Shown one piece after another: positions 29,901 to 41,300 of a stretch of 64,000 nt of DNA; positions within the stretch are counted from its first letter, which is position 1; each line of letters begins with the position of its first letter. The stretch is from the NCBI GenBank assembly GCA_947561715.1, contig OX387205.1, forward strand, positions 12,839,001 through 12,903,000. The letters run 5' to 3'. The position numbers and the translations under genes are program-made. This DNA comes from Ascidia mentula (taxonomy: Eukaryota; Chordata; Ascidiacea; Phlebobranchia; Ascidiidae). The notes under the pieces were generated by a model. The model worked only from the letters and a program-made list of their open reading frames with translations, had not been told where the DNA came from and searched no databases.

Positions 29901-30114
29901 CATTCACACCGTTTCCTTTGCGGTAGGAACGCTGGAATGGCGAACTCTTTGCCGCTTCGACCTGCTTACTTTCCCGTTGAAATTTGGAAAGGTTTTCCAT
30001 GAATTTTCGCTTGGCTTTGTCAGCAATATCGTCCTTTTTGGCCGATTTTCGTCCATCTTGTACATCTGCAACTCCAGTTGTGGCTGCCTTGGTCCCATTT
30101 TGATTCCTGTTCAT
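226..30114 (-). CDS. SVIL: Supervillin, spliced gene, 3' end beyond window
   Basis: Supervillin is a membrane-associated villin/gelsolin-family protein that binds F-actin and myosin II. I read 31 coding exons whose phases agree at every junction: 29867-30114, 29488-29631, 28908-28993, 28238-28439, 27772-27929, 27290-27388, 26795-26929, 24288-25285, 21626-22503, 21125-21196, 16929-17031, 8498-8624, 7962-8062, 7377-7576, 6983-7063, 6517-6669, 5575-5707, 4943-5111, 4423-4604, 3725-3916, 3418-3528, 3034-3165, 2871-2950, 2646-2796, 2334-2458, 1999-2086, 1644-1766, 1257-1414, 932-1070, 584-668, 226-370. They give about 1,932 codons. Diagnostic matches to vertebrate SVIL are [27 protein letters not shown] and [14 protein letters not shown]. 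The remaining gelsolin repeats and headpiece should lie left of base 226. The start at 30114 is the first ATG of the first recognised exon and has A at -3; an upstream start cannot be excluded because the frame stays open back to the acceptor. Confidence 0.93.
3034..5111 (-). CDS. SVIL: SVIL pre-gelsolin region
   Basis: Exons 4943-5111, 4423-4604, 3725-3916, 3418-3528 and 3034-3165 encode residues about 1307-1568. Diagnostic segments, in the same order as in vertebrate SVIL, are SEGWKSRKG followed by NDASQFTV (compare EEAWKTRG and NDSTQFTV), [19 protein letters not shown] and [15 protein letters not shown] (compare EVTLAGLASKENFS). All joins are phase 0 except the first (phase 1). The conserved order makes this the firmest support, together with the gelsolin exons, for the SVIL call. 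Confidence 0.92.
5575..8624 (-). CDS. SVIL: SVIL middle region, conserved SVIL motifs
   Basis: Exons 8498-8624, 7962-8062, 7377-7576, 6983-7063, 6517-6669 and 5575-5707 encode residues about 1042-1306. Recognisable vertebrate SVIL matches are [12 protein letters not shown] (compare SLAEKLALFNK), [10 protein letters not shown] (compare RYQTQPVTLG) and [17 protein letters not shown] (compare ERLALLKKSGEEDWRNR). The linker between them is Ser/Arg/Pro-rich. The 8498-8624 exon needs the second of two AG acceptors seven bases apart (8625-8626 instead of 8632-8633) to keep frame; using the first would shift it. In vertebrates this part binds myosin and other actin regulators. Confidence 0.87.
5739..5930. 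mobile_element. MITE-like inverted-repeat element, copy A
   Basis: This non-coding element of about 190 bp lies in an SVIL intron. Its ends are imperfect inverted repeats built on TGTAAGCxGCATAC and ACTGTTTCGACCT, so the element folds back on itself. The interior (accaaacggccaagcaaag) and the left-hand sequence ggagccaataatatgaattg recur almost unchanged in the copy at 18599-18770, which shows the unit is mobile or was mobile. No transposase is present. Confidence 0.75.
6337..6430. mobile_element. MITE-like element, partial copy C
   Basis: This is one half of the element of copy A, in the same intron. It carries TACAGGTCGAAACA and a terminal CTGCAGCT, but the other half is degenerate or missing. 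Confidence 0.5.
8625..16928. other. 8.3-kb SVIL intron
   Basis: This is the largest intron of the gene. I find no exon that fits the phase-0 join (NIQ then QAAAESS). All open frames are under about 105 codons and show no conserved motifs. The stretch around 10,240-11,190 is less AT-rich than its surroundings and could hold an internal promoter, but I see no TATA box or clear first exon. A (CA)n run lies near 8,940. Confidence 0.5.
16929..21196 (-). CDS. SVIL: SVIL two small linker exons
   Basis: Exons 21125-21196 (72 nt) and 16929-17031 (103 nt) continue the frame with matching phases 2-2-0. The first encodes a Lys/Glu helix containing KQAWESSG, which resembles the Trp motifs of the preceding exon. 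The second encodes an acidic then Lys/Pro-rich linker ([17 protein letters not shown]). Both lie between long introns (4.1 kb between them and 8.3 kb after), so they are candidates for alternative splicing. They have no known fold; inclusion rests on phase, clean splice sites and absence of stops. Confidence 0.72.
17032..21124. other. 4.1-kb SVIL intron with a MITE copy
   Basis: No coding exon is recognised. It contains one inverted-repeat element (18599-18770), annotated separately, and a TGACGTCA octamer near 18035. Open frames of up to about 114 codons are present but lack conserved features. Confidence 0.5.
18599..18770. mobile_element. MITE-like inverted-repeat element, copy B
   Basis: This second near-complete copy lies in the 4.1-kb SVIL intron. 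Its termini read TGTATAAGCTGCAGACC and its reverse complement. It shares with copy A the sequences GGAGCCAATAATATGAATTG, ACCAAACGGCCAAGCAAAG and AGGTCGAAACAGTGGCCAT. Confidence 0.75.
21500..21505 (-). terminator. Possible intronic polyadenylation signal in SVIL
   Basis: The minus strand reads AATAAA about 120 nt after the in-frame stop (21624-21622) that follows exon 21626-22503 when its weak GTAATT donor is not used. Together these could end a short supervillin transcript. A single hexamer is weak evidence in AT-rich DNA. Confidence 0.35.
21626..22503 (-). CDS. SVIL: SVIL large disordered exon 2 with MWEN repeats
   Basis: This 878-nt exon encodes residues about 691-982. It carries three copies of a short Trp motif ([25 protein letters not shown]), interleaved with three AK-x-x-F motifs ([24 protein letters not shown]). 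An acidic patch ([20 protein letters not shown]) precedes the last Trp motif. The 3' end is odd: the donor is GTAATT, and reading into the intron gives an immediate stop at 21624-21622 (SIKKK then stop), so an unspliced transcript would end here. Three TGACGTCA octamers lie in the coding sequence. The repeated motif probably mediates a repeated contact; its partner is unknown to me. Confidence 0.85.
22504..24287. other. SVIL intron, nothing recognised
   Basis: This 1.8-kb intron separates the two large disordered exons (phase 0). I see no conserved exon, RNA gene or clear repeat in it. Confidence 0.5.
24288..25285 (-). CDS. SVIL: SVIL large disordered exon 1 (998 nt)
   Basis: This exon encodes about residues 358-690. 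It starts after a clear acceptor (cccgcag) and ends at ACC|GTAAGT. Visible features are a predicted coiled coil near residues 410-440 ([19 protein letters not shown]), a long Lys/Pro/Ser-rich linker, a basic helix [19 protein letters not shown] near the end, then an acidic serine cluster ([16 protein letters not shown]) of casein-kinase-2 type. Vertebrate SVIL has comparable long disordered N-terminal regions that bind myosin and actin; functional equivalence here is inference. The antisense strand also stays open for 150 codons, a by-product of the codon bias. Confidence 0.85.
25286..26794. other. SVIL intron, nothing recognised
   Basis: This 1.5-kb intron (phase 1) lies between exon 24288-25285 and exon 26795-26929. 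Open frames at 25,480-25,750 run on both strands but carry no recognisable motif. Confidence 0.5.
26795..30114 (-). CDS. SVIL: SVIL N-terminal disordered exons
   Basis: Seven small exons (29867-30114, 29488-29631, 28908-28993, 28238-28439, 27772-27929, 27290-27388, 26795-26929) encode residues 1 to about 357. The sequence is basic and Ser/Thr/Pro-rich with no globular domain. A helical-looking stretch, [13 protein letters not shown], lies near residues 185-200, and [15 protein letters not shown] near residue 285. Junctions use ordinary GT/AG sites and phases 2, 2, 1, 2, 1, 1, 1. I see no strong match to the extreme N-terminus of vertebrate SVIL; assignment to this gene rests on collinearity, strand and the continuous frame into the next exons. 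The first of these exons might belong to an alternative transcript. Confidence 0.75.
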
Positions 30115-30151
30115 GTTTGCAAAGTTTTCTTTGCCAGAAGAGCCCCTGAAG
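30115..30151 (-). other. SVIL: 5' end of first recognised SVIL exon, acceptor site
   Basis: The exon carrying the candidate start codon begins after a good acceptor (tacttgcag) at about 30152. The 37 bases before the ATG are open in the same frame, so they are either 5' UTR or coding. No upstream exon could be recognised. Two readings are possible: an unseen noncoding exon further right, or a spliced-leader trans-splice acceptor, which is common in tunicates. Confidence 0.4.
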
Positions 30152-33100
30152 CTGCAAGTACAATATCGTGTGTTTTAGAAATGGTGTGGACAAGCTTATG
30201 AAAGTGTGCATAGCATTTAGCGGATGTTTGATCAACTACAGCTGATACCAGTCACTGAACGTGCGATATTACAATCTGTTAAGAGATGGAGTGATTACGG
30301 TTTCAAGTTGCTTGGCAGTTCGAGAAGTTAGATTGGGTGTTTGTAAATTGCGGCACACGTTACAAAACAATGGGCTGCAATTTGAAACAGGCGTAAGTGC
30401 GGTTCGCACGTTTAGATGTAAATTTGGGTAATGCCGAAATGCTTACACAAACACTGTTTCGGTGTTTCAGATAATTGTCAATTCAATCGACTGTGGCGGA
30501 AACGATTGGTAACAATACAGAGAAAACACAAAGCACAGATGACAACACTAGCTGTGATATAAGCAAATAAAAACAAATCTACATATGAAAGTGTAGTGTT
30601 GCTCTCCTCCCTCACAAATCTCCAACAACCCTTAACGGATAGCTCCACTATAGCTTGCAACCAACGTTGACAACTGACGACTGACAGTACTTCGGTTAGC
30701 TACAGACGGGCCCTTGGGTGTTACCACACCCACCTCAGCTGTACATTATCTCTTACTTACTGAGCACTAACTCAGCAGCTATAGTATATGACAAGGCCAG
30801 CAAACACAAACTTAAGGGTATAGTTAATAAAATCTTAAACAAATCGCTCATAACTCTGACTTAACATATTGTATATATAGTCAAGCAGGGAAGTATTTAA
30901 AAAGCCACACGAGTCCAGTCTAAATTTAATCCACAAATTAGACGGAAACGTGGTTGTGGCTACGCCAACGAAAGTCACGTATCACAATACCTATTTGACA
31001 GTTTGACAGGTGGCACGTCGTAAATGCATGGAGGCTGTAAATTGAACACGGTTTCCTATTATGTCGCCTGAGCCTCGCACTCCTGACGTCCTATCTCGGT
31101 TTACAGAACTAGCGATAAAACACTTATTTCAATTTGCCAGTTGTCGAAAATAATGCCTATGAATTTAAAGGCTTTCAATAATTCTATAATTCATTTTCAT
31201 AATTCTAATAAAATGTACCTTGTTTTTTCACCTTACATTTGAATGCTTGATTGCTAGCCACTGAAATACGTACTGCAGACTGATGGTAAACTACTTTTCA
31301 TGTTTCTGCTCTTTCACAGTACCTAAAGTTAACAAACCTGTATCACGCGCTGAACTCTGTTTCCACTACAACTGTAACACAGCGGTATACCCAGCTCCCA
31401 ACACACAACAGACCCACGCACGTTCCATTTAAAACTCAAGCTGTATTGCATCGCAGTCCGCTCGGGCTATAAGGTTATAATTCGAAATCAAACAACAGTC
31501 AGGCGAGTTCGGCTATCAGCGCTTTTTTCCCGCTCAGTCGCAACGTTCGCTCTTGTGTGTTCAACAAATATTAACCCAGCGAGCGCTTGACAATTAACTG
31601 GGCCTCGCAATACCATTTAACAGTGCCCAAGGAATCTTAGAAGCTTTTATTAGCTGTGCTAGACTACCAGTGTTTACCAGTACTGGCTGTTACGAGTCTG
31701 AAATCGATCAAATGCGCTGGATTTCATTCAAGCGGCCAAATTTTCAGGTTTACTAAAAACCTATTTGTCCTTCAAAACCAATTTGTGGAATCACATTACA
31801 TTCACCTCATGTCACTACTTCGTTCGATATGGAAGATGATATTAAGTCACTGTAAAACTGTAGAAACCTGCGCGTAAATAACCAACACCCATACAATGGC
31901 CGATTTATAATAATAACTCCACACTATTTCCAACACATTAACAAAACATGCGGAAGTTTATATTCGAAACAGAAGCAGAGTGATCATACGGGATCTTCCC
32001 TATCACGCAAAACCTATATCGCTCACTTTTTATAAGTTCCAAGTGTTGGAATATATAGGATTAGTGTTTCCTCGCAACGCAAACCTGTATGAAATTAGCT
32101 ATGCAATATTTACACATGTTTACAAAACCCAGAAATATAAAATCTCACTCATAAACTGTGCCTAGGCCTACCTAGCGCAGATCGACGTCACGAATCACAA
32201 CTGTTGCAATACATCACACCCTAACCTCAGTCGCTACACGTGGTCAGGCGCGTGTCGTCGATTGATCCGTGTATGTATAGTTTGTTACGACCCATAACGA
32301 CTACTATTAGTCGGCTACGCTTCACTAGAAGTGTTCCTTGAAGCGTTAAACCCAATAGTGTCTAGTATAGCAAATACAACAGTCAAAATCATCAATTTTT
32401 TGCCAATAAAACAAATATTATACCTCATATCTATAGTGTGGTAATATCTGCCCATAACAAAAACATACGGTACAATAAATTTGACACATTTTTGCCATAA
32501 AACACCAGTACAGTAAGTTGTAATCAGCCGCCTAAAAACTTTGTCCGGCAATATTTTTGCTAGTTTTCCTCCCCGTGATAGTAGAAATCATTCTAATTTT
32601 ACCTCTGTTTAGGGACTGCCCCATTCCGTTCCTTATTTGGTGTCGATCTCAGGGACGACCTCCAGCGATTAGCCGAGCCTGGGGAACTCCTTGTAAACTC
32701 GGCGTTGACCTTTGCATCTTGTTTCGCCGGTTCGTTCGCGAAAGTTCTACGGGCGGCGCGTATCATGACGTAACAGCAATGGAATTGTCGAAGTATTGCA
32801 CAAAGGGCAAGGGAAATGCAGAAAACACAAGGTAGGCTACGAACTTACGTAAAAATCTGTACAAAAACAGCGGGTTAGAATTTGGATGAAAAGATTTATG
32901 CAATTGTTGCATTTAGTAAAAGAAAGTTATTTGGTAAAAGAAGCAGGCAGCTAAGTTGGAATCTGTTATCCTCAATTCTCCTTTCAATTAAACATTCGCA
33001 CATATCTGCTCATAAAGTCACAGGCGACACACTGCAACGCTCCTCTATTTACACTTATTACATCTGTAAACATACCGTGTAACATGTTTAGATACCACTA

Positions 33101-36100
33101 TGTATAAACTTCGTAAGACTTAGTGTGGCGTACACCTCTTTCTTAGAAAAGTTTCATCTGGTTCAGCCAACCATCAAAATACGGTTATATCGTAACAGAC
33201 ACATTTGCCTGCAGAAAGTTAAAAGCGTGCAAAGTTAAATCTGCCTCACGTACGCAATGGCAGGAATAGAATATCTGCATACCTACCATACAAAGGAGTT
33301 ACAAATTCGCTTCGCAAACCTTCCTTCTGCAACTAGTCATTTCAAGAGGCTCAAAATCACATCAGCTGAAACTCACTGACATTCAGAAACCACAACAACG
33401 GTTTGAGGCCGCGCGTTTTATCCACAGGGCGTCTGGCGCCTTATAAACTTGTCCGAGCGGCGCCTATTCATAACCGGGCGTTCGCCGGGCTTTCACGACG
33501 AAAAGGCGTTTTGTTTGCGAATCACAACAACCCATGGTTTGGCGTGCTGGACTGTGAAAAACAGTGGCTCTTTGCGTTTAATACTAACTTGCAAGACACA
33601 AAAGAAACGGGAGGACATGTTGTGGCTAGCTTTCAACAACCACAGCAATGTTCTCTACAAGTCGAGTGTGAGATGAAACAATTTGTTCCTGCGTTGCCAC
33701 GGAAACTCACTGTTAATGCCGAAAATATTTTAATACGTTGCATTTCTGCCAACAACATGTCATTGACAAACGAACAACTAACACTAAGCACTCGATCCAC
33801 TTTTTCTCTGAAATTTATCTTACGTAATACTGAAACGTGATTAACGACAATTGTTGGAACAGACAACACACATAACTCCTCACCAAACAAAACGCAGTCA
33901 ATTTCCAACAATTTTGAGTCCTCCATAATAGACCAACCTTAAAGCGAAAATAGGTTTGAGAAAATCTAGATAAAACGCATATTATGTTCTAGACAGCTGC
34001 TTCACACGCTACTGGCGATGCCCAAAACGCAGTGGACTCGGATTTTCAAGAAGGACACGGACGGCTCGATTACAGACAAGGGGACACCACAAAAGGCTTG
34101 TGACGTCATAGTCGGCATTGTTTGGCGTCTCTGATTGATACAATCCGGAATTTCGAACATGGGAACTTACAAGTGGACCCTCAGGATGCTTCAAAGTTTG
34201 TGTGATAACATGTTGATGACATGAGATACGTGCCACATGCCACATGTCACGGAAGGTCTTAAGTGCCATTGACGAAATGGGGATTTCATAATGTAGAAAT
34301 ATTGTAGGAAATAATCGATTTTTTTAAATTGTAACTTATGTTCGTTGATATACAACCGATAACTTCAAGTTTACCGAAAATCGGTCAAATTGCCACAAAG
34401 CTTAAAATTCACACTAAATACATTTTCTGCATTGATCCGTTACTGAGTCTCTGTCATCCATAGAGACTACACAGGCAATTCATAGAAATCAAATTCTCAT
34501 AAATACATTTTTGGCAGAATTGATGCAGTCAACATGCTAGCACAGCGCAATGACAATCTAACGGTCTCAAAAGCAATGTTTTCCTTATTTCAGATTATTC
34601 CCATGATAATCTATACAAGACATGCCTTGGCAATTAGCTTTGGCAACGTACAACACAAATTGTCACCGTGAAAGCAGGTGTAGCCATGTGTCTTGGGATG
34701 GCATATCGATCCCAGAAGGCCAGAAAACAGCAACCGACCTCCATGTGCAGTATTACCACTAATTGGCCCCATTACGCGTTTAACGGTCTTGTCTGGTTTT
34801 AAAGTGCTATGATCGCAAACGACAACAGGTTATAACGATGTTGCTTGGTGATTTTGTGTAGGTAGGTTCAAACTACAACAGGTTAAATAACTTAAAAAGA
34901 ATTTATAATGAATGCTACCTGGTTTCGAAGACATTTTTCAAAAACCTTCACAGCAGCTAATCAGTTATTTTCGACAAAAGTAGTATGCGGGCAGCATAAA
35001 GAAACCAAAACAAAACATATTCAATGTAAATCAAGACAGGTACCATGTTATGATACATAGATGGCCAGATAAGTTCTCTAAACGCAACAATGCCAAGAAG
35101 AAGCTTACCACATCCTTCCACATAAAACAATGACACCAATTTTCTATAAAACCTTCGTTTAACTTTAAGCTTAACTGCCAAGGAATACAATACACAACTG
35201 CATACATTTCATATCACAGTTCAAAGCACCTCGCGTACATTTGGCTGATTGGAAAATTGGATGAACTACTTTACGTCGCATGGAAGACCTCCAGGCAAAA
35301 TAGGTATGTAATTAACCAGACAAATTACCGTCAGCCAACGTTCCTAACTTAATAGTTCAAGTGCCACGAGACCAACCAATTCTTGTACAGTAGTAATGAA
35401 TTCATTGGTTAGGGGATAAATGGATTCCTGGTATGTTTTTGGAGGGGCAAACACCAGTTAAACGAACCATGTACAACAGAACCACCTATAGACAATCTAC
35501 TCATGATTGTCTAAACATATAAACAGAAACCACCCCAATTTTTCACAGGGAGTGGTTTTGTCTAATTGTTTCGCAAAAGAGGAAGAGATAAAGGGGATTA
35601 TAGTCGGGTTGTGACATCACTAATCGCTCTTATGACCAAATCCAAATCTCGAGTGCTTAACGCGATCGTCTGTTCACTGACATATAAGACTATAACGCTT
35701 GAATTTACCATCTGTCATACATCACAATTTAAAAAATGTAATGGATTGGCAGAGATTGACGTACAATGCTGCACTCTGTTGGATAATAAAACCGCCAGTG
35801 AATTGGCTGTTGGCGGCAAAAATGAAGAACAAAACATGAACATTGGTACGCTGAAAGTGTTTTAAACTACAAAGCAACCCCTTCAAAACAATTTGCTTTA
35901 CAATGATTATTAGTATCGGCAAACATATTTTTAATTTCTTACTATTCTGTCACAACACAAGCAAAAAATCGCCCAACGCAACGCTACCAACGCCTCCCGC
36001 TGGTTCTACAATCCATTGGCCACCGATGCCTAACATTTTTTACGCTATTTGAAAACCTCGCAAGAAAAACATTTTCACAAGTGCGATTGTGCGAAGCAAT

Positions 36101-38306
36101 CCGTTGGCACTTGCCTCAATCGTCGCGATGGTCACACGCTCTTCGCACTACGCTTAAAATCAATAATCGGGCGGTCAGTCGGTCAAGGATTACAATCTCA
36201 CAACGCGAATCAGGATAATGTGTCAATTTATTCCTTACACAATCATCTGCCACATCCACGGTGCTTATGCTGAAGACTGTTGTATGCGCCGAGGTAACAA
36301 GCCACAAAGCCGCATTTATCAAACAGAACGTAAATCGTAATATACGAGGGTATTCAAGCGGAACCACAACAGAGGCATTAGGCTTGGGAACAGTTTTCAG
36401 TTGCCCAAGGAATCAGGCAATTGAAGGATTATAAGGAATCGCATTTAACTTGCACATATGGAAATCAAACACTTTTAAACATTTTTTATGTGTTCAATGG
36501 CATGTTAATATGCATAAAATATATATATATGTCATAAAATCAATTAGAAAAACGGTAGAAGTTAAGAAAGCAGCATCTACCTAACACAAAAAGCCCTATT
36601 TATAACACAAGACAATGCTGTTCGCATATGTACATGTTGTTTGTTGGTTTACATTGTGACTCGCATTCATCGGCCGTTTATGGCTTTTGTGCTTTCACAA
36701 ACACAGTCGGAATACACACAATCAAATCAATTCATTTATGATGCATCATTGCTCAAGAACATAACACGAACAAAAACAGCAATAAGAATATTATATCCAA
36801 TGTTAATACCTGTCAGTTTCACACACTCCAACAAAACATATCAGTTTCATGTTAGGCAAATCAATGTTTTTAGTATTATCCTACCTTTGCCATTGATTTT
36901 CAGCAGTTAAACGCTTTAACAACGTCAATCGCGATGCACTGTACACAAAAGCCATATGGCACAAAACCGCAATAGCTTTATTTTCGCTTCTCTCTGTGGT
37001 CATTGCTGGCAAGACCGCACTGGTCGCACTGACTGCTGTTTCATGATACAACGTTGACCTAACACCCCAACGGCCGCTTTGAATAATTGATTTCGAATGC
37101 ATGGCGAACACCGTCTGTTGCTTAAGGGCCGCGAATTCTGTTTCAGGCAAATTAGGGCTAATAATGGAATCAACGCTTCTCTGCCAGGTGCGCCGCTGGC
37201 ATTGAAAACCTTTTTTCGTTGCTGTTTGGTGACGTAGACGCGGTAAAGCAGTGCGAAAAACAGATGCTTTAAATTTCAAAAGATCCTACTTGCTAAAGTA
37301 ATTACATTGCGATATTTACGCTTGATACAAAACTTAGTTTTCCTTCAACAAACTGAGTTTTGCATTTTTGCAGGGTTCATCTCGTTCACGTCTGTGGGCC
37401 ACTTTGACAATTCAGTAAATTCTGTAGACCCCATGACGGATTAAATTTGAAGACCTTTCCGGTGATAACTCTGCACAAAATGAACTTTATCATTCAAAGA
37501 ACGATTGTTTCAGAAAGTCCTTTGTCGTGGTCGATGAACTGGCAGCCGAGAAACCCTGCAGTGTTGCCATGAAAACAGAAATACGATGACGCCAATTGCA
37601 ATTTTATAAAGGAACACATTTCCGAAATATCTGCCATTACCTGCACAGAACCTGTTTATAATACTTGACCAAGAACGAATGAGCTACAATTTGAGTTGGC
37701 AATCTTATTGCATGAAATACCTCCATTGGAAACATTTAATCACCCCCAATGCAATTTGTTGATTATTTCGTATCGACGTCGCAATGGCAATCGAACAAAA
37801 TCAACATAATTATCGACCACAACCATCTTAATATTAAAAATCATAATGCTACCGAATTGTGAAACCATTATAAGCTTTGCCAATTGACTGTGGTTCCAGA
37901 ATCAAAAAGGAATCACTGACTCAGCAGACAAAGCGTTACTCCCTAAGGAAACGGTTGTGGTAAAACTGTCTATCACCAGACGAGATGACTCACCAGGGGA
38001 AACTACAAAGAAACTCATTTCAAAATCGGTATGGAATAAAATACTGGATTCAAATTTAGTTTCGGTTTGTTGGCTGCATATGGTTTGGACTTCTTAATTG
38101 TTTCCGACTTTGCCACTGTGACGTCACAATGCACTTTGTTCCAACAAACAACTTTTGACACACACTTACCCTACAAGTAACCTTTAGGAAGAAAGTGGTG
38201 ATTTTGATAAATTCTATTCAGAAAAAACAAACCAACGGTAATTACTGTTGAATCTCTGTAAGGTCTAGAGATCGAAGCTACGCAAATCCAAGGGTGTTGT
38301 GACATC
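30152..38306. other. 8.1-kb intergenic region between divergent genes
   Basis: No gene is recognised here. The region should contain the promoters of supervillin (leftward) and of the plus-strand gene (rightward). Open frames at 33403-33840 (plus, 145 codons) and 36881-37279 (minus, 132 codons) are the longest but show no motif, no conserved fold and no splice partners. A CRE-type octamer TGACGTCA lies near 38118, about 190 bp before the plus-strand start codon, and another near 34102. Confidence 0.5.
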
Positions 38307-41300
38307 ATGGCTGAACAAGAAGGTGGAGACGAAGGAACGACTGTTTTGTGTGCAGATCTCTTAGAAATGTTTGACCCTCATTCAAGGAATGGCCAGCCTA
38401 AGGTTAGTCTGTCGGTTTAGAGATAATTGGAATATTAAATTGTTTCCGTGTAGTTTTGTATGGATTTGGTCGTTTGCATTTTCTGACATGTGGCAAGCGT
38501 ACAGGGATATATTCTGATAGTTGTATGTAAGTACAAAATTCCCTAAGACTAAGCAGTCCTAACTTGGTGACTTGATTATCCACAGGATGACAGTTTTTGT
38601 GGTTGGGAGGTATGTCAGGATCTGCACGATGACGAACTGGAACTACAGTGTGTCACAAACAAGCCCTACTGGTAAGATTTTGCTACAAAACCCCTTCCAA
38701 AATGCATATCAAGTCCATTGCCAGCACACTACATTTAATGGAGGCCACCCTGGCGGAAGCAAAGTCACAAACGTCGTTGGACCGCCCAGTGTCAGCTCAA
38801 ATCCCGATAAAGTTAAGAAAGAAGTTCATCAGCACCAGCGCAAGCAATTTGACTCTGAGGAAAAGCAAGTCAGTTGGACTGGGTGATGTGCATTTCAACA
38901 CATTAACAATACGATGGTCCACTTAACTACATACTTTCCATTACCTGTATTGTAGGAGTTCGCGTTGTGTGACGTCATCCAATAGTCCGGTCATCTCACC
39001 ATATCGCATATTCGGTGGCGGGAGCTCTACAGCGCCACCGAGCGGGCGCACTTCGTACGTTGCATCGTACGGTAAGAGGCACCACAGAGCTGCGTCTGAC
39101 CCGTCTCTGCGCTACATCACAAAATTTCCAATGCTTTTTCATGGTATTAAGGATATTGCTTATGAATTTCATCATTATCCTCATCACAGCCAGCACATCG
39201 AAGCTTACAGGTGAAGCTGCTATATATATATATATTTACGACATTAGTGATAATTACTGTAAAAACTTGTCCACATATGTCCAGTGAATGTACATAACTC
39301 GCTAATCTTAATAGTTTTAGCGGTATGTCATCAGTTGTATTTCCTGTTTATTTAGATAGAAAAATGCACGTTCAAATAATTTATTATGTTTTGCAGGAAT
39401 TCGTACACCTACATTTTGATCCGTAATTTTCGTGACCTGCGCGCCACAGGTTTAGCAGGGACGAAGCTTCATGCAGCTTTGCGCTTCAACATGTGTGCCA
39501 CAACCGACTGTAAACAACATGCCGAAGGCTCGTGTAGGGTGGGTGGTTATATGTAGTTGTTTGCTTGTACGCATTTTTAAGAGTCTGTGTGTTTTCGTGT
39601 GTTGTGAGCGCCCCGCATTTTTTCTCAATTTCACTAATACGATTTCTGTATGCGTCTGTTACATAACAACTGCATGTGGACGCATGTTAGTCTGAATATG
39701 AGGTGTTGCCTAGCTCAATAATCCTCATGGTTTTGCCATTTTATGCATCACGTTTACTGTTCATATGCGTAGGAACTTTTGCGTGAACACAAAAATGATG
39801 TGATTTGTCGTTAGTCGTTCCTTATACTTACGCCTGCTTTCCTGCATATGTGTTTATAAAATTATGTTTGTCCCCTAATTAAGACTTTCTTATCGCAGAG
39901 CTTACACAGAGAGAGATGCCACCACAGCCAAAGTCAGACGACTCCATCACCACGCCGACCTAATGTAACCCCTCCCCCAGTTATATATTACAGCGAAACC
40001 TGTCCCACCGGTCCTATAGTTTACCACCGTGGAGGAAGCGGAAAGTCAAGTCGTAGTAGCGATATGCAACTTACCACGGGTTCGAGCTTGATTAAATGCA
40101 CAACACATAAAAATACTCAAAGAGTTTTCTAACTTTGAAGAGTTGAATTGTTACAGAAACGACCTGCGCTTAATGTTGAGATCTGTCTTTTACGTGTCAG
40201 TATCGTATCAGAAAATCTTTTTTTTAAGTATAATCTTTGAAAATTCATCTTTTTTCTCACATACAGCATCTTTTTAATTTACACAATCACTATAGTTGTA
40301 AAACCTGGTATAAAGTAGAAAAATCTATTTCGCCGTATGGACATTTGCAGTTTCATATTCATATAAAATCTTATTTTATTTATTTGTTGTTTAAAGTGAA
40401 TCCGGCTTCGATATGCAGCGGGTGTAGTGCTTTGCCCAAATCCACGATGGAAATGAACGCGATGACGGTGAAGTCGAGTCAGCAAAGGCCTTTCGGGGAG
40501 CAAGAGGGTGGTTTCAAAGTAAGGATTGTGACTAGGATGACTGGATTTTACTTACTGTTCAGTTTGGAAACTCTAAAAAATAAACCATGAATGAAAAAAC
40601 AGATAGACCATTTTAAACGGCACGGATTCTGCTCATTTGGGACATTGCTGATGGACCTTGTACGTCCCCAGGTCTTAATCTTGTGTACTGGTCTGGTGTG
40701 ATGGTCCTTCATTTTTCTTAATTTGTCATGAAAATTTGTCATCTGTCATTAAATCTTAATATTATGTACTGGTTTTGTGGACCTTATACTTTATAGATAA
40801 ATCATAATTTGGCATGTGTTACCACAGTTTAAAACTAAAGCTATCGTTCTTAACATCATAACATTATTCTGTTCGTGTCGTTGTGAATTATTTCAAACAA
40901 AAACCACTTGAACCCAGGGTCATAAATCTCTGGTCAAAAGTCCGAGGCCGTGGAAACCTCCCAGCAGTCCGGAGTTGGTTCGCAAAAGAAAAAACAACGC
41001 ATCACCATCTCCAGCCATGTCCATGGTCGTTGGTTCGAGGTAATCACCAATGTTAACTTGTTGTTTTCAGCGTATATAGCGCAGTATGTTATCAAGGATT
41101 AAAATTTGAATGGACGAATTATTGCATTTTTTTAATTTAATTTAATTACTAAAACTGAAACATGCAGAGCTACTTATGGACATTGTGTATATCGTGTTGG
41201 ATTTAACAGGAATTTGCCAGTGTAAATTTTGTATACCTCTTGCTAATATAAAACAACTTCAATAATTTCACGTCGTGGAAATTTTCGATTAATGAGAGGA

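Noticed and set aside
33403-33840. 145-codon plus-strand open frame, the longest in the intergenic region
   Set aside because: No recognisable motif, no splice partners, and the opposite strand is partly open too. Frames of this length arise by chance in 64 kb.
36881-37279. 132-codon minus-strand open frame
   Set aside because: It lacks conserved features and is flanked by stops without exon-like continuation.
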